DNA of 41,070 nt, from assembly GCF_018413525.1 (NCBI RefSeq), contig NZ_JAHCDD010000053.1:1-41070 (forward strand), in the 5' to 3' direction. The position numbers were made by a program, and so were the translations under genes. Positions 8,493 through 15,378 of the stretch are shown here, piece by piece. Every line of letters starts with the position of its first letter. Position 1 is the stretch's first letter. The notes beneath the pieces were generated by a model. The model saw only the letters and a program-made list of their open reading frames with translations, had not been told where the DNA came from and ran no database searches. This DNA is from Acidovorax sp. CCYZU-2555 (lineage in GTDB: Bacteria > Pseudomonadota > Gammaproteobacteria > Burkholderiales > Burkholderiaceae_C).

Positions 8493-9923
8493 CTACCGCT
8501 CGGTCAACGCATTGGACTTGGTGCGCAAAATGGGCTTGAGCAGGTACTGCATCAGCGTGCGCTTGCCGGTAAGAATGTGCACTTCGGCCTGCATGCCCGG
8601 AATGATGGGGCGCGAGTTGTCGCCCACATCCGCGCGGTCGGTACGCACCTTCACCACATAGAAGGAATTGCCCTTCTCGTCGGTGATCGTGTTGGCGCCG
8701 ATCTGCTCGAGCTTGCCTTGAAGACCGCCATAAATCGCGAAGTCATAGGCCGAGAACTTGACCTCGGCCTGCTGGCCCGGGTGCAGGAAACCGATGTCGC
8801 GCGGATTGATCTGCACTTCCATCAGCAGCGTATCGTCCAGCGGCACGATGTCCAGAATGTCCTTGCCCGGCTGCACCACGCCGCCGACGGTGTTGGCCAT
8901 CAGCGTGTTGACGGTGCCGCGCACCGGCGAGCGCACTTCGGCCAGGCGCACCCGGTTTTCCAGCGCCACCTGGCCCTGCTCCAGCGTGCCCAGCTTGGAG
9001 CGTGTTTCCGACAATTCCGCGCGCGCCAGATTGCGCGCCGTCAGCTCGGTTTCCTGGATCTTGCGGTCGGCTTCCTGGATGGCGGCCTGGATACGGCCCA
9101 TCTGCGCCGTGGCCGCGCGCGCCTCGCCGCAAAAGCGCGCGACATCGCGCTGCAGTCGCAGCAGATCGACTTCCGACACCGCGCCGCTCTTGAGCAAGGG
9201 CCGTGTCACGTTAAGTTCTTCCGAGGTCAGGCTGCAGCTAGACGCCGACTGGTCGCGGTTGGCCTGGTTCTCGCGCAGCTCCTGCTGGCGTTGGCGCAGC
9301 TGGTCGCGCGCAATGTTCACGGTGGCGTTGATTTCCTGCGTGCGGGTCTCCCACAGCCGGCGCTCCTGCTCCACGACCAGCGGCGCCGCGGTCTGCAGCT
9401 CCGCGGCAACCTTGAAGGTTTCACCCGAGGCCAGCGCCTGCAGGCGTGCGGCCTTGGCTTGCAGGGACAGCAGTTCGGAACGGTTCTCGCCCAGCGACGA
9501 GCTGTAGCGTGTCGGATCGATGCGCAGCAGCACCTGGTCCTTCTCCACGCGCTCGCCCGGGCGCACCAGCAACTCCTGCACGATGCCGCCGTCAAGGCTT
9601 TGCACCACCTGCACCTGGCGCGACGGCACGACCTTGCCCTGGCCGCGCACCACTTCGTCGATGCGCCCGAACGCCGCCCAGACCAGCAGTGCCAGCACCG
9701 CCAGCAACGCCGCCCAGATCAGCAGCCGCGAACCACGCGCCTGCTGCTGGCCCGCGGCCCACTGCGCATCGGCCTTGAGATCGTCGCTCTGGTGCGTGCC
9801 CACGACCTCGCTGCCGTCGAGCATCCAGCGCTCGAGCTGGCGCCCGCGCGACTGCAGCGCGGACTTGAATCGGCCGGGCTTCTTCGGCGGCTGCGCGTCT
9901 TGCATTGGCTTCTTCTCGCTCAT
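8493..9923 (-). CDS. HlyD-family type I secretion membrane-fusion protein (LapC-like)
   Basis: This is the periplasmic adaptor linking the inner-membrane ABC exporter to the TolC-like channel. The 476-residue protein has a cytoplasmic N-terminus, one transmembrane segment at about residues 68-87 (LLIWAALLAVLALLVWAAF), a lipoyl-type half motif (VQSLDGGIVQELLVRPGERV), a long coiled-coil hairpin at about 145-320 rich in Glu, Gln and Arg, and the returning beta-barrel region (VRSPVRGTVNTL). It ends with the family-typical C-terminus (IIPGMQAEVHILTGKRTLMQYLLKPI). Its ATG overlaps the exporter stop by 4 bp and is preceded by GGAGG, so it is translationally coupled. Length matches HlyD/LapC proteins. 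Confidence 0.95.
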   Translation of the reverse strand: MSEKKPMQDAQPPKKPGRFKSALQSRGRQLERWMLDGSEVVGTHQSDDLKADAQWAAGQQQARGSRLLIWAALLAVLALLVWAAFGRIDEVVRGQGKVVPSRQVQVVQSLDGGIVQELLVRPGERVEKDQVLLRIDPTRYSSSLGENRSELLSLQAKAARLQALASGETFKVAAELQTAAPLVVEQERRLWETRTQEINATVNIARDQLRQRQQELRENQANRDQSASSCSLTSEELNVTRPLLKSGAVSEVDLLRLQRDVARFCGEARAATAQMGRIQAAIQEADRKIQETELTARNLARAELSETRSKLGTLEQGQVALENRVRLAEVRSPVRGTVNTLMANTVGGVVQPGKDILDIVPLDDTLLMEVQINPRDIGFLHPGQQAEVKFSAYDFAIYGGLQGKLEQIGANTITDEKGNSFYVVKVRTDRADVGDNSRPIIPGMQAEVHILTGKRTLMQYLLKPILRTKSNALTER

Positions 9924-12175
9924 GACCGGCCTCCCGTGCCGCCGATGCGGCCCTGCTTCAAGGCTTCGATCACCTGGTCCTTGTCGCCATCGGCGACGAT
10001 GCGCCCGCCGTCGATCACGATCAGCCGGTCGACCAGCGTCAGCAGCGCCGTGCGGTGGGTCACCAGCAGCATGGTCTTGCCTTCGGAGGCTTCCTGCAGG
10101 CGGCGCTTGAGCTGGGCTTCGCTCTGGTTGTCGAGATTGCTGCTCGGCTCGTCGAGCAGCAGCATGGGCGGATCGTTGATCAGCGCCCGCGCCACGGCGA
10201 TCGACTGGCGCTGGCCGCCCGAAAGCGATTCACCGCGCTCGCCGATGTTCATCGCATAGCCGTTGGGGTGCTGGGCCGCGAACTCGTCGACGCCGGCAAT
10301 ACGCGCGGCATGCAGCATTTCGCGCTCGCCCGCATGCGGCGCGCCCACCAGCAGGTTGTACTTGAGGCTGCCGTAGAACAGCATCGGGTCCTGCGGCACA
10401 TGGCCGATGGCGCGGCGCAGATCCACGGGGTCGATCTGGCGCGCGTCGACGCCGTCGATCAGCACCGCGCCGTCGGTGGGCTGGTACAGGCCCAGCACCA
10501 GTTTTTCCAGCGTGGTCTTGCCCGAGCCTATGCGGCCGATGATGCCCACGCGTTCGCCGGCCTTGACCGAAAAGCTCACGCCCGAAAGACTGGCCTGCTC
10601 GCTGCCCGGGTACTTGAAACTGACGTTGCGAAACTCGATCGCACCGCGCAAATCTGGCCGCGCGACGAACTCGGTTTCGGGCCCATGCTCGATAGGCATC
10701 TTCATGTAGTTGTCGATCGAATGCAGCGAAGTGCGCGCATTGTGGAACTGCATCATCAGCCCCGCGACCTGGCCGAACGGCGCGAGGCAGCGCCCGGCAA
10801 TCATCGACGCCGCAATGATGCCGCCCATCGACAGCGCCGACTCCTGCACCTGGTACACGCCGATGATCACCACGGCCACGCTCACCAGTTGCTGCATGGT
10901 CTGCACGAAGTTCACCGCCCCCGACGAAATGAACTTGATCTTGCCGCCCATGTAGGCCAGATATTGGGTAGAGCCTTCCCACAGGCGCTGCACGCCGCTT
11001 TGGGCGTTGAGCGTCTTGACGGCTTCGAGGTTGGTCAGCGACTCGACCAGCAAGGCATTGCGCTGCGAGGCCGCCTGGAAGGTCTTGAGCGTGAGGCTCT
11101 CCATGCGCGCCTGGGCCCAGAACGACACCAGCAAGATGGCCGCGATCGCCACCAGCGGCGGAATCAGCATCCAGGGCGAAATCCAGACCAGCGCCAGCAG
11201 GAACAGCAGCACGAACGGCAAGTCGACCAGCGTGGTCAGGCTTGCCGAGGCGATGAAGTCGCGCACCGATTCGAACGAGCGCAGATTGGCCGCGAACGAG
11301 CCCACCGACGCCGGGCGGCTTTCCATGCGCAGATCGAGCACGCGCTCCATGATCTGCGCCGACAGCTGCACATCGACGCGCTTGCTCGCCGAATCGACGA
11401 CATAGGCGCGCGCCGTGGTCAGCACGAAATTGAAGATCAGCACCAGCGAGATGCCTATGGCCAGCACCCACAGCGTCTCCACCGCGTTGTTGGGCACCAC
11501 GCGGTCATAGACGTTCATGCTGAACAGCGGCATGGCCAGCGCGAAGATATTGATCAGCACCGCGGCCAGCAGCGCATCGCGGTACAGGCGGCGGTTGTCG
11601 AGCACCACGGCCCAGAACCAGTGGCCGCTGCGCGGCTCCAGCCCCGCCTGCACCGAACGCTGCTCGAAACGGAACTGCGGGCGCACAAAGCACATCAGGC
11701 CGGCGTAGTCCCGATACAGGGTCTGGCGATCTACCTCGACCGGACTGTTGCTCTCGGGGTATTGCAGCAGGAAACGGCCTTCGGGCAGCGTCCTGAGCAG
11801 CAGACAGGCACGGTTGCCGTTGAGGATCAGAATCGCGGGCAGCAGACCATCGGGCAGGTCTTCGAGACCGCGCTGCACGATGCGCGTCGTGAAATGTGCG
11901 CGCGCCGCGGCGCGTGCCAGCAGCGACGGCGTGAGGCGCTGGTCGACCAGCGGCAGGCCGTTGCTCAGTGCCTGGGCGGTATAGGGCTTGCCATGCAGGT
12001 GCGTGAGCTGCACCAGACAGTCGAGCAAGGGGTCGGAATGGGTCTCGTGGGACGGTGGAACGCCGGCGGAGCGCGGTCTGACCTGTGCCACGTCGGTGTC
12101 GGCCTCGTTCAGCAATGCCTGCGCCCTCGCGGCTGCGGCCAATGGATCCTGTGCTTCATATTCCGATTTAGACAT
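9920..12175 (-). CDS. Type I secretion ABC transporter with inactive C39-like domain (LapB/LssB type)
   Basis: Inner-membrane ATPase/permease that should export the giant adhesin. Residues 45-170 form a C39-like domain; I see no convincing catalytic Cys-His arrangement, as expected for RTX-adhesin exporters that bind but do not cleave the substrate. Transmembrane segments lie at about 201-220, 235-254, 315-333, 335-353 and 430-460. The nucleotide-binding domain is complete: Walker A GRIGSGKTT (547-555), signature LSGGQRQ (651-657), Walker B MLLLDEP (671-677) and the H-loop His in VTHRTAL (707). At 751 residues it is near the usual size; the N-terminal 45 residues are variable. It starts 14 bp after the small gene stop. 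Confidence 0.95.
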   Translation of the reverse strand: MSKSEYEAQDPLAAAARAQALLNEADTDVAQVRPRSAGVPPSHETHSDPLLDCLVQLTHLHGKPYTAQALSNGLPLVDQRLTPSLLARAAARAHFTTRIVQRGLEDLPDGLLPAILILNGNRACLLLRTLPEGRFLLQYPESNSPVEVDRQTLYRDYAGLMCFVRPQFRFEQRSVQAGLEPRSGHWFWAVVLDNRRLYRDALLAAVLINIFALAMPLFSMNVYDRVVPNNAVETLWVLAIGISLVLIFNFVLTTARAYVVDSASKRVDVQLSAQIMERVLDLRMESRPASVGSFAANLRSFESVRDFIASASLTTLVDLPFVLLFLLALVWISPWMLIPPLVAIAAILLVSFWAQARMESLTLKTFQAASQRNALLVESLTNLEAVKTLNAQSGVQRLWEGSTQYLAYMGGKIKFISSGAVNFVQTMQQLVSVAVVIIGVYQVQESALSMGGIIAASMIAGRCLAPFGQVAGLMMQFHNARTSLHSIDNYMKMPIEHGPETEFVARPDLRGAIEFRNVSFKYPGSEQASLSGVSFSVKAGERVGIIGRIGSGKTTLEKLVLGLYQPTDGAVLIDGVDARQIDPVDLRRAIGHVPQDPMLFYGSLKYNLLVGAPHAGEREMLHAARIAGVDEFAAQHPNGYAMNIGERGESLSGGQRQSIAVARALINDPPMLLLDEPSSNLDNQSEAQLKRRLQEASEGKTMLLVTHRTALLTLVDRLIVIDGGRIVADGDKDQVIEALKQGRIGGTGGRS

Positions 12176-12189
12176 CGTCGCCCATCCAA

Positions 12190-12423
12190 CTACAAAAGCT
12201 CTTCGTCATCATCGATCAAATCCAGCGAACCTCGCACGCGCTCGCGCACGCGCTTGCGCTGGCTCAACTTCTCCAGCGCGCGCGGCGGTAAATCGGTCAG
12301 GCGCAGCGTACCGTTGGCCAGCAAGGCCTCGATCAGATCTTCCAGAACGCGGATGAAGTCCGCATCCAGCGCGGAAAGCTCGCGCCGGGAATCTTCGGAA
12401 GGTGGCAGATTGCTTTTTTCCAT
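12190..12423 (-). CDS. Small conserved protein encoded inside the type I secretion operon
   Basis: A 77-residue acidic protein whose core (DADFIRVLEDLIEALLANGT, then LRLTDLPPRALEKLSQRKRV) resembles, from memory, short proteins often annotated as tryptophan synthase beta-like in RTX-adhesin loci. It has no pyridoxal-phosphate site and cannot be an enzyme of that family. It has a good ribosome-binding site (GGAAGG, 9 nt before the ATG), sits 17 bp after the TolC-like gene and 14 bp before the exporter, and is predicted cytoplasmic and mostly helical. A role in secretion or adhesin handling is inference from position only. Confidence 0.8.
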   Translation of the reverse strand: MEKSNLPPSEDSRRELSALDADFIRVLEDLIEALLANGTLRLTDLPPRALEKLSQRKRVRERVRGSLDLIDDDEELL

Positions 12424-12440
12424 ACGGTACGCCTTCCAGG

Positions 12441-13973
12441 CTACGGCATCGCGACGCGGCGCGTCATGCGCAAGGCAGTCGGGGCTTGCGCCATGTTCTG
12501 CACGGGCACGGCGTCCTGCGCGACCTGCGCGGACACCGGGTTCAGATTGGTAGTATCAGGCACGGCGGCGTTGCAGCTGCGCAGCGTGTCGTCAGGCAGC
12601 GTCAGCGCCTGCTGTTCTTCGGGACGGCTCGTCAGATGTGGCTGGGCCAGGCCCAGCACGGGCAGGATCTGGCTCGACAGCGTGAGCCACTGGTACTCGG
12701 CCTTCTTCAGGTCGTACTGCGCATTCACCAGCGCGCGCTCGGCATCGAACAGCTCGTTCTCGGTGTTGAGCAAATCCAGCAGCGAACGCTGGCCGATCTT
12801 GAACTGCTGCTGGTAAGCGACGCGCACCTTCGACGTCGACAGCACATGTTCCTGCAGGAACGGTGCCTGCTGGCGCAGGCGCGCGATGTTGTTCCAGGTG
12901 ATGGACATTTCCTGCAGCAGATTGCGGCAGGTGTAGTCGCGCACATCGTGGGCCGCATAGCCCTGGGCGATGGTCTGGCGCAGACGCGCGTCATCGGCAC
13001 CGCCGCGCGACAGGTTGTAGGTCATCATGACCTGCACGCGCGACGTCTGCTGGTTCCAGAAAGCCGGCGTCGACTGTTCGCGATCGCGGCCCGTGGAGGC
13101 CACGAACTCGACCTTGGGCAGGCTCGCGCCCTTGGCGGCCTTCTGCCCGGCTTCGGCCGCCTGCAGCAGCGCCTGCTTCGACAGAAGCTGGGGATTGGAG
13201 CGCAGTGCGTCGCCAAAATCGCGCGTCACCGCAGGAACGATCAGGCGGTCGGTGACTTCAGGCACCGGCGCCATCTCCGCTGGCGGGTACTCACCCACCA
13301 CACGGCGATAGCGCTGCATCACGTCATTGAGATTGTTGGTCTCGGTCATCAGGTTCGATTGGGCCAGCGACACGCGGCCGCTGGACTGCTCCAGATCGAC
13401 GCCACGGCCCACGCCCGATTGCTGGCGCTCGCGCAGCTGACCCAGCGTCACTTGATGCGTGGCAAAGTTGTCGCGCGCCAGGCGTTCCATTTCGCGGTAG
13501 CGCTGCACATCCAGATAGGCTCCAACGGCTTCGTTGGCCAGGGTTTCGGTGGTGGCGCGCAGGTCATAGAACTTGGACAGCTTCTCGAAGCCCAGCTGGC
13601 GCACGCCGCTGCTGGTCGCGAAACCGTCGAAAATCATCTGGCGCAGTTGCACGTTCCAGCCGGGGCGGTTCCAGTCGGTGTCCGCGCCATTTTCAGAGTT
13701 GCTGCGCCATTCGCGGCCGACCCAGCCCTGGGCCGTCACTTGCGGACGCAGCGCGCCACGCGCCACGTTCTGACCTTCCAGGGAAGAGGTCAGATCCTGG
13801 AAACGCACCTGTATCTCGGGGTGGGTCATCAGCACTTTTTCCACGACCGACTGCAACGCCGCGCCTTGGCCAGTGGCCTGCTGGGCCGTCAGTGCTGTCT
13901 GGGCCATGCCGGAAACAGCCCACGACGCCATACCCAAAGATGCGACAGCCTGTGCGATCTGCTTGAACTTCAT
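12441..13973 (-). CDS. TolC-family type I secretion outer membrane protein (LapE-like)
   Basis: Outer-membrane exit channel for the exporter. I prefer the ATG at 13973 (510 residues) over 13979 because the AAGG ribosome-binding sequence is 8 nt upstream of it and only about 2 nt from the other. A signal peptide follows (MKFKQIAQAVASLGMASWAVSGMAQ). The body shows the two repeated TolC/OEP halves: ALQSVVEKVLMTHPEIQVRF near the start, a long helical region with GRVSLAQSNLMTETNNLNDV, and a second half with PFLQEHVLSTSKVRVAYQQQ and GQRSLLDLLNTENELFDAER, typical of AggA/LapE proteins. It is the first gene of the five-gene secretion operon. The C-terminal 80 residues are low in family conservation. 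Confidence 0.95.
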   Translation of the reverse strand: MKFKQIAQAVASLGMASWAVSGMAQTALTAQQATGQGAALQSVVEKVLMTHPEIQVRFQDLTSSLEGQNVARGALRPQVTAQGWVGREWRSNSENGADTDWNRPGWNVQLRQMIFDGFATSSGVRQLGFEKLSKFYDLRATTETLANEAVGAYLDVQRYREMERLARDNFATHQVTLGQLRERQQSGVGRGVDLEQSSGRVSLAQSNLMTETNNLNDVMQRYRRVVGEYPPAEMAPVPEVTDRLIVPAVTRDFGDALRSNPQLLSKQALLQAAEAGQKAAKGASLPKVEFVASTGRDREQSTPAFWNQQTSRVQVMMTYNLSRGGADDARLRQTIAQGYAAHDVRDYTCRNLLQEMSITWNNIARLRQQAPFLQEHVLSTSKVRVAYQQQFKIGQRSLLDLLNTENELFDAERALVNAQYDLKKAEYQWLTLSSQILPVLGLAQPHLTSRPEEQQALTLPDDTLRSCNAAVPDTTNLNPVSAQVAQDAVPVQNMAQAPTALRMTRRVAMP

Positions 13974-14513
13974 TTTCATACCCTTGATGGTTGGTTCCGA
14001 CCGGGCAATACGGCAGCTTCCCGAACGACAGGAAGATCCGATTGGAGTGCAGGAACGCGCGCGCGCCATTCCGGCTGGAAACTGCTTTTACATGCGACCG
14101 GCGCAATGCGTGCGTCCAGTCGAAACAGAAAATCAACGAAAAAATTCTGCGATTTCGGTAGCCCAAGCGCTGCGCGCGCCCGGCCGCCGGCCATGCTGGT
14201 CCCAAGACACAGCGAGCGACCAGCCTGAACAGGCAGTCGCCAGAAATCAATCCGCGGTGACACAGACTAGCTGCGGCACAGACTTTGACTAGACAAAACA
14301 GCGCATATGGAGATGTCCTTTCCACGCGAGCAAGGCGGAGCCGCCGGCTTCCGACCGGTGTTCTTTACGCATAACCTTGCACATGAAGTCGCCGTGCTGA
14401 TGGTCTTACCCTTCGCACACCACCCAGTCCGGATGGTTTCAACTGCAAGCGTAGCACACACATTGTTAATATTTGCTTCCAAAACAGGCGCGAGTTGCAT
14501 ACGCCACACCGTA

Positions 14514-14543
14514 TAACATTCATTAACATTCGCTAACGAATGC
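14514..14543. promoter_or_regulatory. Three tandem 10-bp repeats with a TAAC head
   Basis: The plus strand reads TAACATTCAT, TAACATTCGC, TAACGAATGC, so TAAC recurs at 14514, 14524 and 14534, exactly one helical turn apart. The last two units also form an inverted repeat, CATTCG-CTAA-CGAATG (14527-14542). Phased direct repeats of this kind are typical of OmpR/PhoB-type or other activator sites. The region is AT-rich and about 540 bp upstream of the secretion operon. Confidence 0.4.
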
Positions 14544-14670
14544 AGCGGATTTCCGGGATTGCGAGATGCCCTCTTTTCGCATCCATACGCTGCTTGGGAT
14601 GAGCGCTTTGTGGCAGCGGCCATGGACTTGCGCCGACATGGCCGTCAACCTGCCTCCATCGCGCGAAAAA

Positions 14671-14694
14671 CAATTAAATCTATTGATTTGATTG
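14671..14694. promoter_or_regulatory. 24-bp near-perfect inverted repeat in an AT-rich patch
   Basis: CAATTAAATC (14671-14680) and GATTTGATTG (14685-14694) are inverted arms with 9 of 10 positions matching around a 4-bp centre (TATT). The length and spacing fit an operator for a dimeric regulator. It is surrounded by further A/T-rich sequence (GATTGAAAACATCAATTG follows). The binding protein is unknown. Confidence 0.4.
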
Positions 14695-14909
14695 AAAACA
14701 TCAATTGCTTTTGCCAAAGGCGCGCGCAAATTCGTGCGCCTGGCGTCCAGGCTCACCAGAACACGGTATTTTTCGAGGGAAGCGCACAACGGCCTGTGTT
14801 GCCGGCATGGCCGTAGCCGCCAGGTGCATGCATGAACTGCACGCGCAAATACCCCGACCAGATGCAAGCCATCGCGCGCACCGGCGCCTGGCGGCTTGGC
14901 CTGCTTTCG

Positions 14910-15242
14910 TCAGCCCGCGTCCAGCATCGCCGCGTTGACCGCTCCGTACTCGAAGTCGCCGTCCTCGAACACCACGAGAAACCAGAACGACTGCTCGGGG
15001 CTGCCCAGCTCATCGAGCAGCGCCGAGGCCGGCTGCGAAAGCTGCAGCCGCACATCGAGCGGCAGCTCTTCGGCTTCGGCCAGGCGCTTGCGCGGCGCCG
15101 CCTCGAGCGCGGGCTTGGCTTCCCTGAAATCCAGCAGCACGACCAGATCGTTGGTGGCGAAATGCCGCTGCGCGCCCTGGGCAAAGGTGAAGACGCGTGC
15201 GTCGATGATCTCCGCGATACGGGACGGTAACGGTGTGCTCAT
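14910..15242 (-). CDS. Hypothetical protein, 110 residues
   Basis: Not recognised. The start at 15242 is chosen because the protein then begins MSTPLPSRIAEIID and AGGA lies about 10-13 nt upstream; the longer frame runs back through a terminator. The protein is soluble and acidic, with no signal peptide or membrane segment. It contains TNDLVVLLDFREAKPALEA and a C-terminal block rich in aromatic and acidic residues (QSFWFLVVFEDGDFEYGAVN). It lies downstream of the terminator of the first receptor gene on the same strand, so it is probably a separate unit. Confidence 0.65.
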   Translation of the reverse strand: MSTPLPSRIAEIIDARVFTFAQGAQRHFATNDLVVLLDFREAKPALEAAPRKRLAEAEELPLDVRLQLSQPASALLDELGSPEQSFWFLVVFEDGDFEYGAVNAAMLDAG

Positions 15243-15324
15243 GAAAACGGGTTCCTGCAGGTTGGGTTGGCAATGATTTTTCGCCGATCGTATGCCAATG
15301 ACAGTCCAGCCCACACGCGCAGGC

Positions 15325-15358
15325 AAAAAAGCCTTCCAGGCCGTTGGTCTGGAAGGCT
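15325..15358 (-). terminator. Rho-independent terminator after siderophore receptor 1
   Basis: Perfect 10-bp stem AGCCTTCCAG (15330-15339) and CTGGAAGGCT (15349-15358) with a 9-nt loop, followed on the minus strand by a T run (plus-strand A run 15325-15330). It lies about 20 bp after the receptor stop and ends the first signalling module. Confidence 0.9.
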
Positions 15359-15378
15359 GTCGGTCCATGCGCAAAGGG

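Larger units (their letters stand above)
13974..14909. other. Long intergenic leader upstream of the secretion operon
   Basis: About 0.94 kb without a convincing gene lies between the TolC-like gene and the next hypothetical gene. Short open frames exist, but none shows a ribosome-binding site, family motif or consistent composition. It holds AT-rich patches at about 14455-14545 and 14665-14715 that contrast with the GC-rich surroundings and contain the phased repeats and the inverted repeat listed separately. The promoter of the secretion operon is expected here, but no clear -35/-10 pair was identified. Confidence 0.6.

Noticed and set aside
12190..12423. Assignment of the small protein as a tryptophan synthase beta subunit
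   Set aside because: It has 77 residues and no pyridoxal-phosphate lysine motif; the name is an annotation artefact for this protein type.
10055..12553. Plus-strand open frame opposite the ABC exporter
   Set aside because: The minus strand carries an intact exporter with all nucleotide-binding motifs; the plus translation is Gln/His/Arg-rich noise caused by GC-biased codon positions.
14267..14867. Short open frames in the secretion-operon leader
   Set aside because: They overlap each other on both strands, lack ribosome-binding sites and show no coherent protein character; the region looks regulatory.
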